From Linnemannia schmuckeri (Eukaryota > Mortierellomycota > Mortierellomycetes > Mortierellales > Mortierellaceae): a stretch of DNA of 64,000 nucleotides. A program made the translations under genes and the position numbers. The notes under the pieces are model-generated. The model searched no databases, was not told the DNA's origin, and saw only the letters and a list, made by a program, of their open reading frames with translations. The stretch covers positions 2,542,001 through 2,606,000 of the forward strand of contig JANATG010000004.1 of the NCBI GenBank assembly GCA_029449235.1. The letters are read 5' to 3'. Each line of letters starts with the position of its first letter. Position 1 is the first letter of the stretch. Below, piece after piece: positions 22,452-34,768 of this stretch.

Positions 22452-23592
22452 TAAGGGGAATAGAGGGATGCTTGATCTATGCTGAGAGGGCTCTTTGCTG
22501 AACCTAAGTGGCTCCAGTCAAAGGATCGACCAAAACGATGTTTGAAAAGCCCAACCTACACAGGGTGACAACTATCTATCTCTCCAGTTCCCTTTCCGTG
22601 TCTGGACATGCATAGAAAGCATGGGAACGGACCACCATGCGATGCCTTTTTTCGTTGTCGGTTACTCTCCTTTTTTCATTTAGCAGCAGCCATCAGTCGG
22701 TCGCCTATGTGATGTGCCTGTGTTTGCATTCTGTGATCGATACGGCTAAAAGGAAACTCAGATGAGAAAAGGAGAGAGAAGGGTGATGCCGTGCGGAGCC
22801 AACTGCCACGGAGAGAGGGAGATTGTCCGTTCGACCCTCCTTGTTCCTTTGTCTCTCCATTTTTATTTTTTTCATTTGATATCTTGGATCAACCTGGAGA
22901 CTAGATTTGCATATAGAAAAATAAAAGGATCTCGTGTCCAGCCATTGATGGTCACTTGAGAATTCGAGGAGATAACATAAAAAACAAGAAGTAAGCGTCA
23001 TTCGGTGTTCCGTGTTCCTGAATTGACAAAGAGAAGGGGGAACCAGATCAAAGATCCCGGACTACATAGGACTGCGACCTCATGTATTCATGGGTACCTG
23101 TATCTGTTGAGTAGCTGTGCCTGTTGTCAGTTCGAGTACAGTAGTCAATCTAATCCCTTTGTTGTCTGTGGTGTGTTAATGTCCCGTTGCTCTCGATGTA
23201 GAGTATTAGCGCTGAACACGATGAGTGGTGCATGGTGTTGCTCCATCACAATCAGCAAGCAGTCAGCTTCGGTACAGGTACAAGTCAGACGCGACTTACA
23301 GTCTATCGGGTTGTACCGCGTTTCTGTACAGCACAGATGGGTGAGACTCACCCACTCTGATCGGCCCCTTGGGATCGAAATTCAATCGAAGCCACCCTCT
23401 TACCCCCTGCCCCTGCAGTGACAGCTGGCTCCCTTTTCCTTTCTTCGACACCACATCACTCCCACTCGCCCAATTCGCTCACGCTTCTTTATTTCCTTTT
23501 CCTCTCTTTCTGTCATCTCTCATTCTCTCTTCTCCATCCATCTCCCTCTCTGATTATTCATTTTCCTCATCCTCTTCTTTCACTCTCTCCCT

Positions 23593-23650
23593 TCTCTCCT
23601 CTCTCCTCTCTCCTCTCTCCTCTCTCCTCTCTCTTCTCTCCTCTCTCCTT
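23593..23650 (+). repeat. Tandem TCTCTCC-type repeat
   Basis: About eight near-perfect 7-nt units of C/T only, continuing the pyrimidine-rich leader upstream of the phosphorylase-kinase start. Likely 5' UTR or core-promoter sequence. Confidence 0.85.
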
Positions 23651-23721
23651 TTCTTAAACCTCATTACTCTCCATCTCCTCCTCACCTTCCGTTCTCATTG
23701 GTGATCTCTCTTTTGCTTTTG

Positions 23722-23722
<1 letters not shown>

Positions 23723-23759
<37 letters not shown>
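23723..23759 (+). repeat. 37-nt poly(T) tract 34 bp before a start codon
   Basis: An uninterrupted T run that ends 34 bp before the ATG at 23794. It is probably in the promoter or 5' leader of the phosphorylase-kinase gene. Confidence 0.9.
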
Positions 23760-23793
23760 CCTCTCTTGCTTTCATTCGAAAAGTTGATCAGTC

Positions 23794-26700
23794 ATGTACC
23801 GCTCACAGGCTCACGTCCAAAAGAGGCTGGACCACTACTATCGCTGCGTGAACGCCGTCATCCTCAACCGTCAGAACCCAACCACAGGTCTGATCCCCGC
23901 CTCGGTTGCCGTCACCACTCACGGAGATTATCGCGATGCCTGGGTCCGGTAAGCTCTCCTTTTCGTTGCTACCAAATCGATGTAACTTTTGGTGTTGTTT
24001 TGAGCTGTTGTGCAAACAAGAATAAAAGAGCTAACCGTGAACCCATGTTTGTATAATGCTTGTTCATAGTGATAACGTGTACTCGATTATGGCTGTCTAT
24101 GGTCTTGCTCTTGCCTACCGCCGTGTCGACGATGACCAAGGTCGTGCCTGTAAGTGTCTTTTACCCCTTTGCTTTCCCTTCTTGCCCAAAGGAGACCACT
24201 ACGAACTGTCATGCTCTAACAGATAGAGACAGAGAAGAACACTGGGAATTTTTCTTTTCTTCCTTTTTTTTTTTTTACCTACCTCACCCATATCTCATAC
24301 CTTGCCTGTCATGTCATATCTCGGGCAATTTTTCTTCTTTTTCCTGTGTCCTGGGCCACCTATTTTAACCTCGACCTGACCTCAAGGAGGAGTTGCAACC
24401 TTGAGTATCAAACCTTCAAAAAAAAATGCTGTCTGATAAGGAAGCAACCTTCCATTCCTGTTATCGCTCTCACTTCATTTTAATTTTTTTTTTACTCTTC
24501 ACTTCCAGTGAAGGAGGAGGGATCTGAGCGACTATCATCATTGCATCACCGACAACCCTTTTCTTCATTCACTTTCACTTTCTGGATGGGGCGTATGACT
24601 GACCATCTTGAAATAATGTTGGTCAAAAGGCTATCAGTGGAAAGTTTCTCTAAATAGCGATCAGAGAGGGACGAGTGATAGTCAATCTTCCGGGAGAAGG
24701 AAAGGAAGGAAAGAGGGTTCCAATCACATTCCTGAATCAGTCCAATCGCCCTTGTTACCCTATCTCCCTCTCTCTCTCTGTTGATGCACAGACTACATCG
24801 TCTGTCAAACGGCTGGAAAAAGTTCAAAAAAAACCCCCCAGAGTTGTGTTTCTCACACGACTGCATTGGTCTGTCTGTCATACGACAAACAAACAAACTG
24901 ACAACACACGGACATGCGATGTCGAAAAGGGACTGGTGTCGTAATGAAGGAATCTCTTCCCTCCCTTCCCTTTGTTTCTCTTCTCTTCTTCCCTACGATC
25001 TCATTGTATCAGCTCCCTCGATGATCACATCGTTCCCCTCAGCCTACTCCGTCAATTTCAGTATTCTAATGATACACTTTGCCTTTGAATAGACGAGTTG
25101 GAGCATGCGGTGGTCAAGTTGATGCGTGGTTTGATGTTCTGTATGATGAGACAGGCCCCCAAAATCGAGCAGTTTAAAAAGACCCAGGGTTTGAATGACT
25201 GTCTACATGCCAAATACAACACTGCTACTGGAGACACTGTCGTTGGCGATTCAGAGTGGGGACACTTGCAGATCGATGCCACCTCCATCTTTCTCTTGGC
25301 CCTTGCTCAGATGACCGCCTCGGGCATCTTGATCGTCTACACCACTGACGAGGTCGACTTTATTCAGAACCTAGTCTTTTACATCGAGCGCGCCTACCGC
25401 ACGCCCGACTATGGTATTTGGGAGAGAGGAAACAAGATCAACCACGGAGAGCCCGAATTGAACTCGTCCTCCATTGGTATGGCTGTCGCCGCTCTTCAAG
25501 CCATCAACGGCATCAACCTTTTTGGCTCCCGCGGCGGACCTAGCTCGGTATGAAATCTTATCTCTTCCTTTTCCTTTTTTTTTCTCAGGCATTTCCTTAC
25601 GAGTTGAAAGACCTTGTTTTCTCCTTTTGAAACAACAACCATGCTAACGACTTTTCCTTCATCAATAGGTGATCCATGTGTTGCCGGATGAGATTACTCG
25701 CAACTACACTACTCTTCACTCTGCACTCCCAAGAGAGTCCAACTCGAAGGAAATCGATGCCGCGTTGCTCTCGGTCATTGGATTTCCCGCATTTGCTGTC
25801 GGAGATGCCAAGCTTGTCGAACGGACCAGGAACGAGATTATAGAAAAGTTGGGAGGAAAGTATGGATGCAAACGCTTTTTGCGCGATGGACACCAGACTG
25901 TACTTGAGAACAACAGCCGTCTCCATTACGATGCTCACGAGCTCAAGGTCTTTGAGAACATCGAGTGTGAGTGGCCTCTCTTCTTTACCTACTTTATTCT
26001 GGACGGACTTTTCAGTGAGAACGAGGAGCAAGTCGAGGAATACCGCGCCAAGCTGGAACCCTTGATCATCGACTCGGCCACTCTAGTGGACTTTGGACAG
26101 TATATCTCGGATTCGATGTCGGACAGTGAATCGGATGGTCGTGGTCTGAAGACCCCAACTTCCCCAGGATTCGCTACCCCTGGCAGCGGCGATGGCAAGC
26201 TCCCCGAGCACATCCCCTTAATTCCCGAGTTGTACTATGTTCCTGAGCACTTGGTCGAGGCTGAGAAGAAGGACAACCACACCCAGGCTCGCGTCGCCAA
26301 CGACAACCTCCCCTTGGTCTGGGCCAACTCCCTCCATACCCTCGGCAGCTTGATCTACGAGAACTTGCTCAGTGTCGCAGAGATCGATCCCCTCGGCAGA
26401 CGTTTCAACGCCCGCAAGACTCAGCCCAACGACACTGTCGTCCAAGTTGTTCTCTTGGCCGAGGATGCCCACTTGCAGAGTATGTTGAGCATGTACGGAC
26501 TGGAGACCCAGACAATGGATCAGGTCCACCCCATCACTGTCAGTCAGCCCCAAGGACTCAAGGAGGTCTATGCTGCCCTCGGTATGAACGCCAAGCTCGG
26601 ATTCTCGGGTCGTCCCAAGCGTCCTGTTGGTTCCCTCGGAACTTCTCGTCTCTACCGCGTCCAAGGCCACCTTTACGCCTTCACCCCTCACTTCATGGAC

Positions 26701-29700
26701 AACGAGGAATTTTACCTGACCAGTGATAATGATTATTTGATCTCGATCTTCGAGCAAGAGTTGGCCTTTGTTCGTCAATACTGGCACTACCCTGGTCGTC
26801 CCACCATGACCGTTGTCTTGACCCATGCCATGTTGGGTGGGCTCACCAAGTCCCGTAGTTTTGCTTCCCAGAACGGCGCTGATGCCCACCGTTTGACTAC
26901 CTGGCGCAAGGCTTCGCTTGGTTCTAGCCCCCAGAAGGACAACAAGCGCAATCTCCTCAACTTCTTCATGAACCTCCGCAGCGGTGTTTGCAATGGTGTC
27001 CGTGTTCGTCTTGGTCGCCTGAGCGAGATGGTCAACACTTCATGCATCGAGTCCCTCGACTTCCTGGTCAACAAAAAGGATATTGATTGGATAGGTATCC
27101 TTCGTGGCGCTGCTGATCGTCGCAAGGGTCGTCACGCTCGCAAATTGGGTCTTAACGAGAAGAAGACCCAGGCTGCTACCCCTGGAGGAAGCAGAACTCC
27201 CAGCCACCATCGTTGGTCGGTCCGTCGCCGGTCGTCGTCCTTTGGAACTGGCATGTCTCTGGCCTCATTGACGACTCCTGCAGTCAACACCGAGCTCGAG
27301 AGTGACAGTTACTTTGGATCGCACTCGCAGTCTCACACTCCTAGCGAGGGCAACTTCCCTGGTTCTCCTTTCGCCATGACTCCCATGGAGCCCGTTGAGC
27401 CCTATTCTGCTCCTCGCAAGACTAAGACGGACCAAACCACATCTTTCCGTCTCAAGGACCACGAGGAGGTTCGTCCCACTCGCAAGAACGGAAGCGGTAA
27501 TGCCAACCAATCGGGTGTTTTGACCCCTGACCTGGCTACCCTCGAGATTTCAGATGCTCCTTCTCCCGTTAGCGCCGTGGATGATGATAATGATTCCGAT
27601 GAGTCGCCCGACGGCATGGAGGCCTTGGGCTTGATCCTCGGTGACCCTTCCAACATGGAGGCTGCCATGTCCATGCTCTCCCTCTCTGTCAACCTCTACG
27701 ACCAGATTGGTAAGTGTGTGCACATTTCGTGCGCTTACTCTGTTGTAATTATTTATTCTAATTCATACTCGCTTCATTTCCGTATGCTAAATAGATCTGT
27801 TGCAGTACCTGTTGTCGTGCCAAGGAGCTACATTTTATGTCAGTAACTTGGATGCCACTGTCGAGACATTGTTGCAGGAGGTTTACTTTAAGTCACTCCA
27901 GCTTAAGCTGTGGTCGATTGTTCGTCAGGCAGCCGGTTTGCTCCAGAAGGTCGTCAACTCGCTCACGATCAACATTACGGATTTGGTCATTCGTCAAAAG
28001 CAGATTACCATCGGCTCAGGACGCACTGAGCACTTTATTACTACCCCCCTGGGACCCGATGTTCTTAGCAGGATGATCTATGACGGCAACTTTGACGACG
28101 TCCGTGAGGGACCCGTCGTTCAAGAGGTCATGACTTACTTGGGTTCGTTCGTCCGCGCTGACCCCGACATGTTTGAGGGCATCATGCGTCTCCGTACTCA
28201 TTTCTTAATCATTGCCTTGCGCGAAGAGATTTCGCGTCTTAACAGTTGTGACGAGACCGATGCTGTTGAGCACTTGATGCAGTTATCGCCCTTTGAGCTC
28301 AAGTCCCTTCTTGGAACTGTCTTGTCTGGGCCCACTCTGAGCTCGCATGCTACCAATACTTTACTCCGCAACCAGTCGTCCGGGCGTTTGAGCCCCAACC
28401 GCCGTCAGGGTAACGTCTCGTTGTCAGATGATTCCCCGGAGAGCAACGTCACTGCCAACATTTCCTCTTCTGGTCCATCGTCGTCCTCATTGGGTGCTAT
28501 CCCTATCCCCAACATGGCCAAGGGGTCGACCACTTTCACAATCAAAGTCCAGTCGGGAGGATTCCACTCTGGCAACTTTTCTAAGATCTTGATCAATGAG
28601 AGCACGTTGTCGGTGTCGTCGCGTGGTATCAACATGGTTGTGATTGACCCTGTTCAGGGTGTCCTTTTGGAATCTGTCTCGTTCGATACACATATCTCTG
28701 AGGACGAGAGTGACGATTTGGCGCGTCTAGTGGACTGGCTCCAGCCTGGCATGATTGTTGTCTGTGCAGGCAAGGATGACTGCCATGAGCATTTGACGAC
28801 AGCTGGTCGTCTTGCTTTGAAGCAGCTTGGATCCGAACGTATCTCTGAGCTCAAGTACCGCGACTCTTGGTGCATGATCGGAGAGAAGGGTAAGTCAAAT
28901 TAAGGAGATTTCCTTTTTGGATTAGCACGAGTTCCAAATGGTGGCAAAAATCAAAGAAATCTTTTGGTGTTCATTCGATGTCACCCATGCTAACCATCAA
29001 TCAATCGATCCCCTCTCTCTAAATAGGCATTGAGGTAGGCAAGGCTGTGGAGGCGCACAAGGCTTTCATGGATGGACCTACCGCAGTGATCGAGAAAGAA
29101 TTTGATTTGGCGTTGTACAAGGCCAAGGCGGATGTGATTGACACCTTCCCTTCGCCCTCCGCGATTGCTGCATTTGTTCCTAACTCCTCTGGACGATGGT
29201 TGCGCCGTCGTAAGAACGATGGATCTTTGAACCGTGTTCCAAGCAAGTTCTATCCCCGTGTCTGGCGTATCCTGTCGCGTGCTGCAGGATTCAGGATTGG
29301 ATCTCACTTCTTGCCCCGCGACCCCATTGTTTCGGAGAAGACACCTGAGGAGTTCAACTTTGCCTTGGCTGTTGAGAACTTTTTGGGGGTCATCCTGGAC
29401 CCTGCTGAGCGCCAGATTGCGGTTGATACGTTGATGGTGATTGCCAAGATCGAGGACAAGAACCCTGGTATGGAGGTGCAGGCTGAGGTGATCGACTTGC
29501 CTTTGATTATGAGGGAGGCAATGGATACGTTCTGGACAAAGTGGGTTGTGAATGGCCCAGGTGGACGTGTTCCTGCTTCTGCCCCAGCAAATGCGAATGC
29601 AATTGTGACGAGTGTGTTGGGCGATGTCAGCTTTGACCACCACGAGAAGTTGGCTCGAAGGATGTTTTATGATTTGCCTCAAGAGGGTAAAGAGGGCACG

Positions 29701-29760
29701 TTTGCCTACTTGGCCCGTGCTGTGCTCAAATTGTTGCCGTACTCTATCGACTTTGAGTAA
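23794..29760 (+). CDS. Phosphorylase kinase regulatory subunit (alpha/beta type)
   Basis: In animals the alpha and beta subunits regulate phosphorylase kinase, linking calcium and phosphorylation to glycogen breakdown. There are six exons: 23794-23948, 24070-24149, 25093-25547, 25669-27709, 27795-28889 and 29027-29760, giving 1,519 residues, longer than animal subunits (about 1,090-1,240). The N terminus (1-640) is the GH15-like (alpha/alpha)6 domain with family blocks DHYYRCVNAVILNRQNPTTG, AYELEHAVVKLMRGLMFCM, GEPELNSSSIGMA and CEWPLFFTYFILDGLF. Two Ser/Pro-rich disordered insertions (about 715-875 and 1096-1158) explain the extra length. The C-terminal region (LNRVPSKFYPRVWRIL) matches the alpha/beta C-terminal domain. 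There is no CaaX box, unlike animal alpha and beta. Intron 2 is 943 nt. No catalytic gamma subunit lies nearby. Confidence 0.9.
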
Positions 29761-30561
29761 ATGTGGAGATGGAGAGGGGGGAGTGTGTTTATCTGTGCGG
29801 TGTGTAGCAGTAGCATTGGAGTATCTCTTGCTGGTTTCTATTTATCTTTCTTCAATTTCTACAATGTATCTAGTATGTTCTTTCTTGTCCTTTCTGGTTC
29901 TCTTGATGTGATTGTTTGTGTATGCATGGGCGAAGTAGCTTGCAAGAAGAGGCGGTGTACATGGGTTGTAAATGGTGTGTTGTACCAAGCTAAAAGCGAC
30001 ACGATACGAATTCGGTACGTTTGTGTCAAGTGAGAAAGTACTCAGCCTGTCGGGAATAGAAGAAGGAGGAATGAATGAGGGACCTTATTTTTACTGATAA
30101 TTCTGAGCCCACATGGAGCTAAATCAAGACAATGGTAGTAACACAGGAGCAGGAACTGCAAAAAAAAAATTGAAGGAAGGAGAGGGAGACAGAAGTCAGT
30201 TGACATGGTTTGCTTCGCCCGTCTGGTTTCCTTATTTGGGCCAGGATAGTCAATCGACCGTATGCGATGGGACTGTGATGTCGCGGGTATAAAAGGGAGG
30301 AGGATCCCACGAAATTAAAAAATTCATCCTTCGCGTCTTTCTTTCCCCCTTCCCTTTTCGATTAACTCTCAGCCCAATATTTTTTGCCCCTTTCCACAAA
30401 CAAAACAAACAAAACAATTGGCAACAAAACAACAGCACATCCACACACACCATCTTTTCTTTTTCTCTTATCTTCCACTTCTTCCTTTTCTTACTTCTCC
30501 GAAACGTACATACACAAACACAAACACAATTACTTTACAAACACATACACCCACACATAAA
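29761..30561. other. Intergenic, 801 bp, upstream of the zinc-finger gene
   Basis: 3' UTR of the phosphorylase-kinase gene, then the zinc-finger promoter with a TATA box at 30288-30295 and a C/A- and T/C-rich leader. The frame extending upstream of the zinc-finger ATG lacks an ATG and is treated as leader. Confidence 0.6.
30288..30295 (+). promoter_or_regulatory. TATA box of the zinc-finger gene
   Basis: TATAAAAG after a GC-rich flank, 267 bp upstream of the ATG at 30562. It is a consensus TATA element, in the right orientation, followed by a C/A- and T/C-rich leader. Start-site data are lacking. Confidence 0.55.
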
Positions 30562-32019
30562 ATGTTCCCTTCGACATACTCATTGGGCAACCAGACACAA
30601 AACACAACCACCACACTCCAGCGCGAGAACACCGACGAGATCTCAAAGATGTTTACTACTCTCTACGACGGCGACGCCATCAACTCCAGTCCCAACTTAA
30701 ACTCCAGCAACAGCAACAATAACAGCGTCGACTTTATCCAGGAATACTTCCTCCTCCAGCACCAAGAGTTGCGTCAGCAGTCATCATCCGATTCCCAGCC
30801 GTTCCTTTTCCACACAACATCCAGTATGTCGACTCCCGCGCCGTGGAACTTGTTCACACCTACGCCTGTGTCGCCTGCATCTCCAACATCATCGTGCTTC
30901 TCGTCCTCCGGAAATGACACCGAGACCGAATCCGAGTCTGTCTACTCCAGCCCTGCCATTGCCTTGATCCCCTATCCTTCTACTTCTGCAGCCAATACGT
31001 CTATCGACGCGGCGATAATGGTGGATCATATGGACGAGGACTCTGTCGAGTACTCGAACCTGTTCTCGCGGATTGAGAGCCTCTTTTCGAACAACCATTC
31101 GATCGTAGAAGGTATTGCCGCAGTTGTCGCAGCACCAGCGACCGCAGCTGGAGGGAACGATGGTAGCATTTATGAATACCCTGCTGCCGAGTTTGCGCTC
31201 TTTACCGAGCACTTGCGGGAACAACAACAGCAAGAAGAAGAGAAGACACATCATCGCCATCATCATGCCAAGTGCGAGGAGGCGCTGCACATTTCCGATA
31301 ATGCCGAATCACATCACAACAACAACAGCAGCATTTATACAGCAACGACAAGGACAACGGGAGGACCTCAACGCTCTTCTTCGCTCTCCCCTGTTGTCTC
31401 CTTTGCGCCTTACACCTCTCCTGTCATCACCTGCGCCTCACTATCTCGCAACCACCACAACCTTCACCACTATCACCTCAACCACCAGCAACAGCAAGAA
31501 CAGCAATACTACGTGAAGCAAGCGCAGGACCAAGACGACGACGCAATGTCAACCTACTCTTCCTCGTCCTCCCTCTCCTCTGCGCCTTCCTCCCGCGCCA
31601 GCTCCCCTGAGACCTCTTCTTCCACAACAACAACAACAACAACAACCGACGGTAGTGAGAATATGATGACCTCCGAAGCCGACGGCACAACGACTATCAC
31701 CAATCAAAAAGACGGCTCCATCATGTGTTTCAACCGGACAACGAACACAATGTCCTTCCGCTGCGACCTCTGCCCGACCCAAACACAATCCTTCGGTCGA
31801 ATCCATGACTTGAAACGTCACCAGGCAACAAAACATGCTACCGCCGAAGGAGGAGCCGCGAAGACGTGGCCGTGCGAGTTCTGCGAGAAGCCGTTTGCGA
31901 GACGCGATGCATTGTTGAGGCATTATTCTGTCAAGGCAGCGAGGGAGGATGGAGTGCATCCCGGGAAGGAGGAGGTGGATGTCTTGGCTGCTGTTCGTGC
32001 ACGTGCTAAGCTCATTTGA
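30562..32019 (+). CDS. C2H2 zinc-finger transcription factor
   Basis: A single exon of 485 residues. The first 390 residues are low complexity (Ser, Thr, Asn, Gln, His), with Q/E/H runs at about 215-245 and a Thr run near 355, typical of activation regions. Two C-terminal fingers follow. Finger 1 begins CDLC at 401-404 and has 15 rather than 12 residues before the first His, then H-x4-H. Finger 2 begins CEFC at 438-441 with 12 residues before His, but the next His is 12 residues on (DALLRHYSVK...EDGVH). The ATG at 30562 is preferred because the frame upstream has no ATG. It is probably a nuclear DNA-binding regulator; targets are unknown. It converges on the SLC35F-type gene. Confidence 0.85.
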   Translation: MFPSTYSLGNQTQNTTTTLQRENTDEISKMFTTLYDGDAINSSPNLNSSNSNNNSVDFIQEYFLLQHQELRQQSSSDSQPFLFHTTSSMSTPAPWNLFTPTPVSPASPTSSCFSSSGNDTETESESVYSSPAIALIPYPSTSAANTSIDAAIMVDHMDEDSVEYSNLFSRIESLFSNNHSIVEGIAAVVAAPATAAGGNDGSIYEYPAAEFALFTEHLREQQQQEEEKTHHRHHHAKCEEALHISDNAESHHNNNSSIYTATTRTTGGPQRSSSLSPVVSFAPYTSPVITCASLSRNHHNLHHYHLNHQQQQEQQYYVKQAQDQDDDAMSTYSSSSSLSSAPSSRASSPETSSSTTTTTTTTDGSENMMTSEADGTTTITNQKDGSIMCFNRTTNTMSFRCDLCPTQTQSFGRIHDLKRHQATKHATAEGGAAKTWPCEFCEKPFARRDALLRHYSVKAAREDGVHPGKEEVDVLAAVRARAKLI

Positions 32020-32794
32020 ACGAACGATGGTGGAAGTGAGCTGGACATCAACAACACCAATAATAGGAGTAGCAACCCTTTTCATTCACCAACAACAACA
32101 ACGCTCTCTCACACAGCACCATCAACAAAAAACCATTACAAAAAAGCCTAATTTTCGACGGCGTCCATACAACACCTCTTGCAACAAAAACCTTATCCCA
32201 TCAGCAAAGAAACCATTTTTTTTTTTAGCGTAGTTCTTTTCTTTCATTTTCCTTTTGATTCTTTTTTTTTCTTCTTTATCCAACCTTGTGAATAGTTCCT
32301 TCTCCCTTTTCCCTTTTTTCTTTTTCATTTGCTCGCCTTGTTTACTTTTTCTATCTTTTGCACAAAAAATAGCAATAACATCCACTATTAAAAAAAATTG
32401 TATCATATCATATCCAAAACAAACACGAGGCCCCCCGCCAAAAAAATATTCACAAAAATGTCGTCTAAAAACTGTTGCATCTTTTTTATTCTTTTCTCTT
32501 CTGTTGTAAAAAGGGAGACAAAACAAACAAAAGCAAGAAAAAAAAGATGTTACACACGCACTACCTTTCTGCTCTCTCTATGACCTTCTAATAATCGATC
32601 AAATATCAAGAAAGCTAAAAAAACGGCGCATAACAAAAACAACATAAACATAAACAAAGGGGACTGAACTGGGCTGGGCTAAAGAACAAAAGGAGCAAAA
32701 AGGAACAAAGAAATACAAAAAGGAACATGCGGATGACTATTCCCTCCTTCCTTCCTACTCCTTTCTCCCCAGCAAGACCCACTTTACGTTTTTT
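32020..32794. other. Intergenic, 775 bp, convergent 3' ends
   Basis: This lies between the zinc-finger stop (+) and the transporter stop (-). It is AT-rich with many short A and T runs. It is most likely two 3' UTRs; no gene is seen. Confidence 0.6.
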
Positions 32795-34511
32795 CTAGAC
32801 CATGGCGGATCCATCATAGGCAGGAGGAACAGGAGCATCATTTTGCTGAGAGTCAGGCTGGACTTTGGCATCCTTCTCATGACGGCCTTCACCCTGGAGG
32901 ATCTTCTTGAATTGCGGCTCGGGTGCCGGGTAGACGTTGTAGACAACAATTCCTCCAATGATCAGCACATATGCGATAGGGTACAACTTGTTGATCTGTG
33001 AGGGGTGAAGGAAGTAAGTAAGGTGAGGGATGGAGGGACGGAAGGTTAGCACTGTTTGGTTGTTCAGGGGGAGTGGATGTTGTGGGATATGATAATCGAT
33101 AGCAGTTGCCGTTTGTTTCAGGGCAAAGTGAAACAGAGACAAACAACAAAACTAACGACAACAAACAAAAAGGTAAACAACAAACAACAAACAACAACAG
33201 CCACACCCTGACAACAACATCCCCATTCTTACCTTGGAGTTGAAGAGGAAGATGCCAAAGATGAGTCCGTAAAAGTCACTCGTCAACAAGCTCAAGTTGA
33301 AGAATGTGGCACTCGACAGACGGAATAAAACCGGCGAGACAGAGTACATCATAAACAACGCCACATCAAACCCCACCATATACCCAACAACTTCGGGAGT
33401 CCAGTTGACATTTCGGATCTCATTCCTCTCCAAAATCGCCAACTGGATTCCGTTCAGAATAGTCGCCCAGAAGCCAAGCTGGCCCACAACCTCGTACAGA
33501 GGTGTCTGCCGGACCAAGAACTCCTGGTAGACGTTCGATACTGCGTACAAAGTTGCTCCAAGAAGACAGAACAGGTCTCCCTTGACATAATCTGAGCCTG
33601 GGAAGTCCTTTCCAGCCTCCATGTCCGACCATATAAGAAACCCCATTCCGGCCATGGCCAAGAAGACGCCGAGGTAATGGTACCGGATGAAGCGCATCTT
33701 GAGGAAGAAGACAGAGAGGAGGACGACACAGGGGATTGTCCATGCGTCGAGGAGCATTGCCGAGAGGAGGGATGTGTAGTTGTAGGCCTTTACCACAAAG
33801 TAGTTTCCTTCCACATCAATCACTGCAAACAGCATGTCTATTAAAGGGAAGGTACATGAGAGTAATTGCGTTTAGTTGGCTGTGGAAAGCAAGAGCGCAC
33901 GTCCTTGGAGGGTCCGAGTTGTGGAAGTTGGACATGAAAAATAATACGCCCAAGGTTACACAACTATCTTCAGTCATACCACCCGCTCTCTCCTCCTTTC
34001 TTCCCTTCTTCCCTCCCAACTTCACTTTTCCCTTCCTCCCTCTACATCTCACGCCTTGCACAAGCAGCCATTCGCATCCAAAAACAATAAACAGATAGAG
34101 TCTACTTTCATATTCATACTTACAGTATAGAGCCCTCCGACGCATGATCTCAATCCATCCCCAAAACCCCTTCTTATAAATCGTCACACTCGTATAAACA
34201 ATTCCGAGAACCAAATAGTTCAAGAACGACTGTGTGGTCGGGATCGAGACGGGGTTATCACCCTGGGCCAACTTTGTGGTAAAGATGGTTGTAGCGGTGA
34301 TGCAGAGCGAAAGCAATTGACCGAGGAGGAGGATTGTCAAGAACTTGCGAGAGCACAGGTTTGCGAGACGTTGTTGCATTGTTGGTCGAGTGAGTGGGAC
34401 TACCAACGGTGTACTGCTGTCGGCTGTTGTTTGGGGGAACTGGCTGGTGGTGGTGGTGGTGGGGAGGACAGGAGCGTTAGCGTCCTGCTTGGGAAGTGTT
34501 GTTAAGTCCAT
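32795..34511 (-). CDS. SLC35F1/F2-type solute carrier (drug/metabolite transporter superfamily)
   Basis: A multi-pass membrane transporter of the SLC35F branch, with substrate unknown (nucleotide-sugar-like or small metabolite). There are three exons: 34511-34124, 33837-33233 and 32995-32795, in consistent phase, 397 residues. About ten hydrophobic segments are visible, starting with FLTILLLGQLLSLCITATTIF. The family stretch VDVEGNYFVVKAYNYTS, followed by LLDAWTIPCVVLLS, is the clearest mark. YAVSNVYQEFLVR and FRLSSATFFNLSLLTSDFY fit later helices. The C terminus is cytosolic and charged. An in-frame ATG 21 nt upstream (34532) is possible; 34511 has the better context (ACCATGG). A TATA-like element lies about 250 bp upstream. 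Confidence 0.88.
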
Positions 34512-34760
34512 GGTGTGGTAACGTGTGGTCATTCCTGGCCTAGAAAAAACTTATTTTCCTGTAGCGAATGTCGTTTTCGTTGAATGTTGTCGTTTTTTAT
34601 AGTTTTGTTGATTACGATTCCTTTTGATGAGTCGAATGAGAGTCGAGAAATTTCGAAGAGTGCTCAACGAGGTGTAGTGAGTGTACGTCTTTTAGATGGT
34701 GGAGGGGTGAAAAGACGATGAAAGCGGCCCATCCGATCCCTCCATGGTGGATCCCCCCTC

Positions 34761-34768
34761 CTTATATA
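34761..34768 (-). promoter_or_regulatory. TATA-like element of the SLC35F-type gene
   Basis: TATATAAG on the minus strand, 250 bp before the ATG at 34511 and correctly oriented. No transcription-start evidence is available. Confidence 0.4.

Larger units (their letters stand above)
21692..23793. other. Intergenic, 2.1 kb, divergent chitinase and phosphorylase-kinase promoters
   Basis: This contains a GA microsatellite, a CT-rich tandem repeat and a 37-nt T tract just before the phosphorylase-kinase gene; these are annotated separately. No ORF of convincing composition, tRNA or other RNA gene is seen. Confidence 0.55.
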
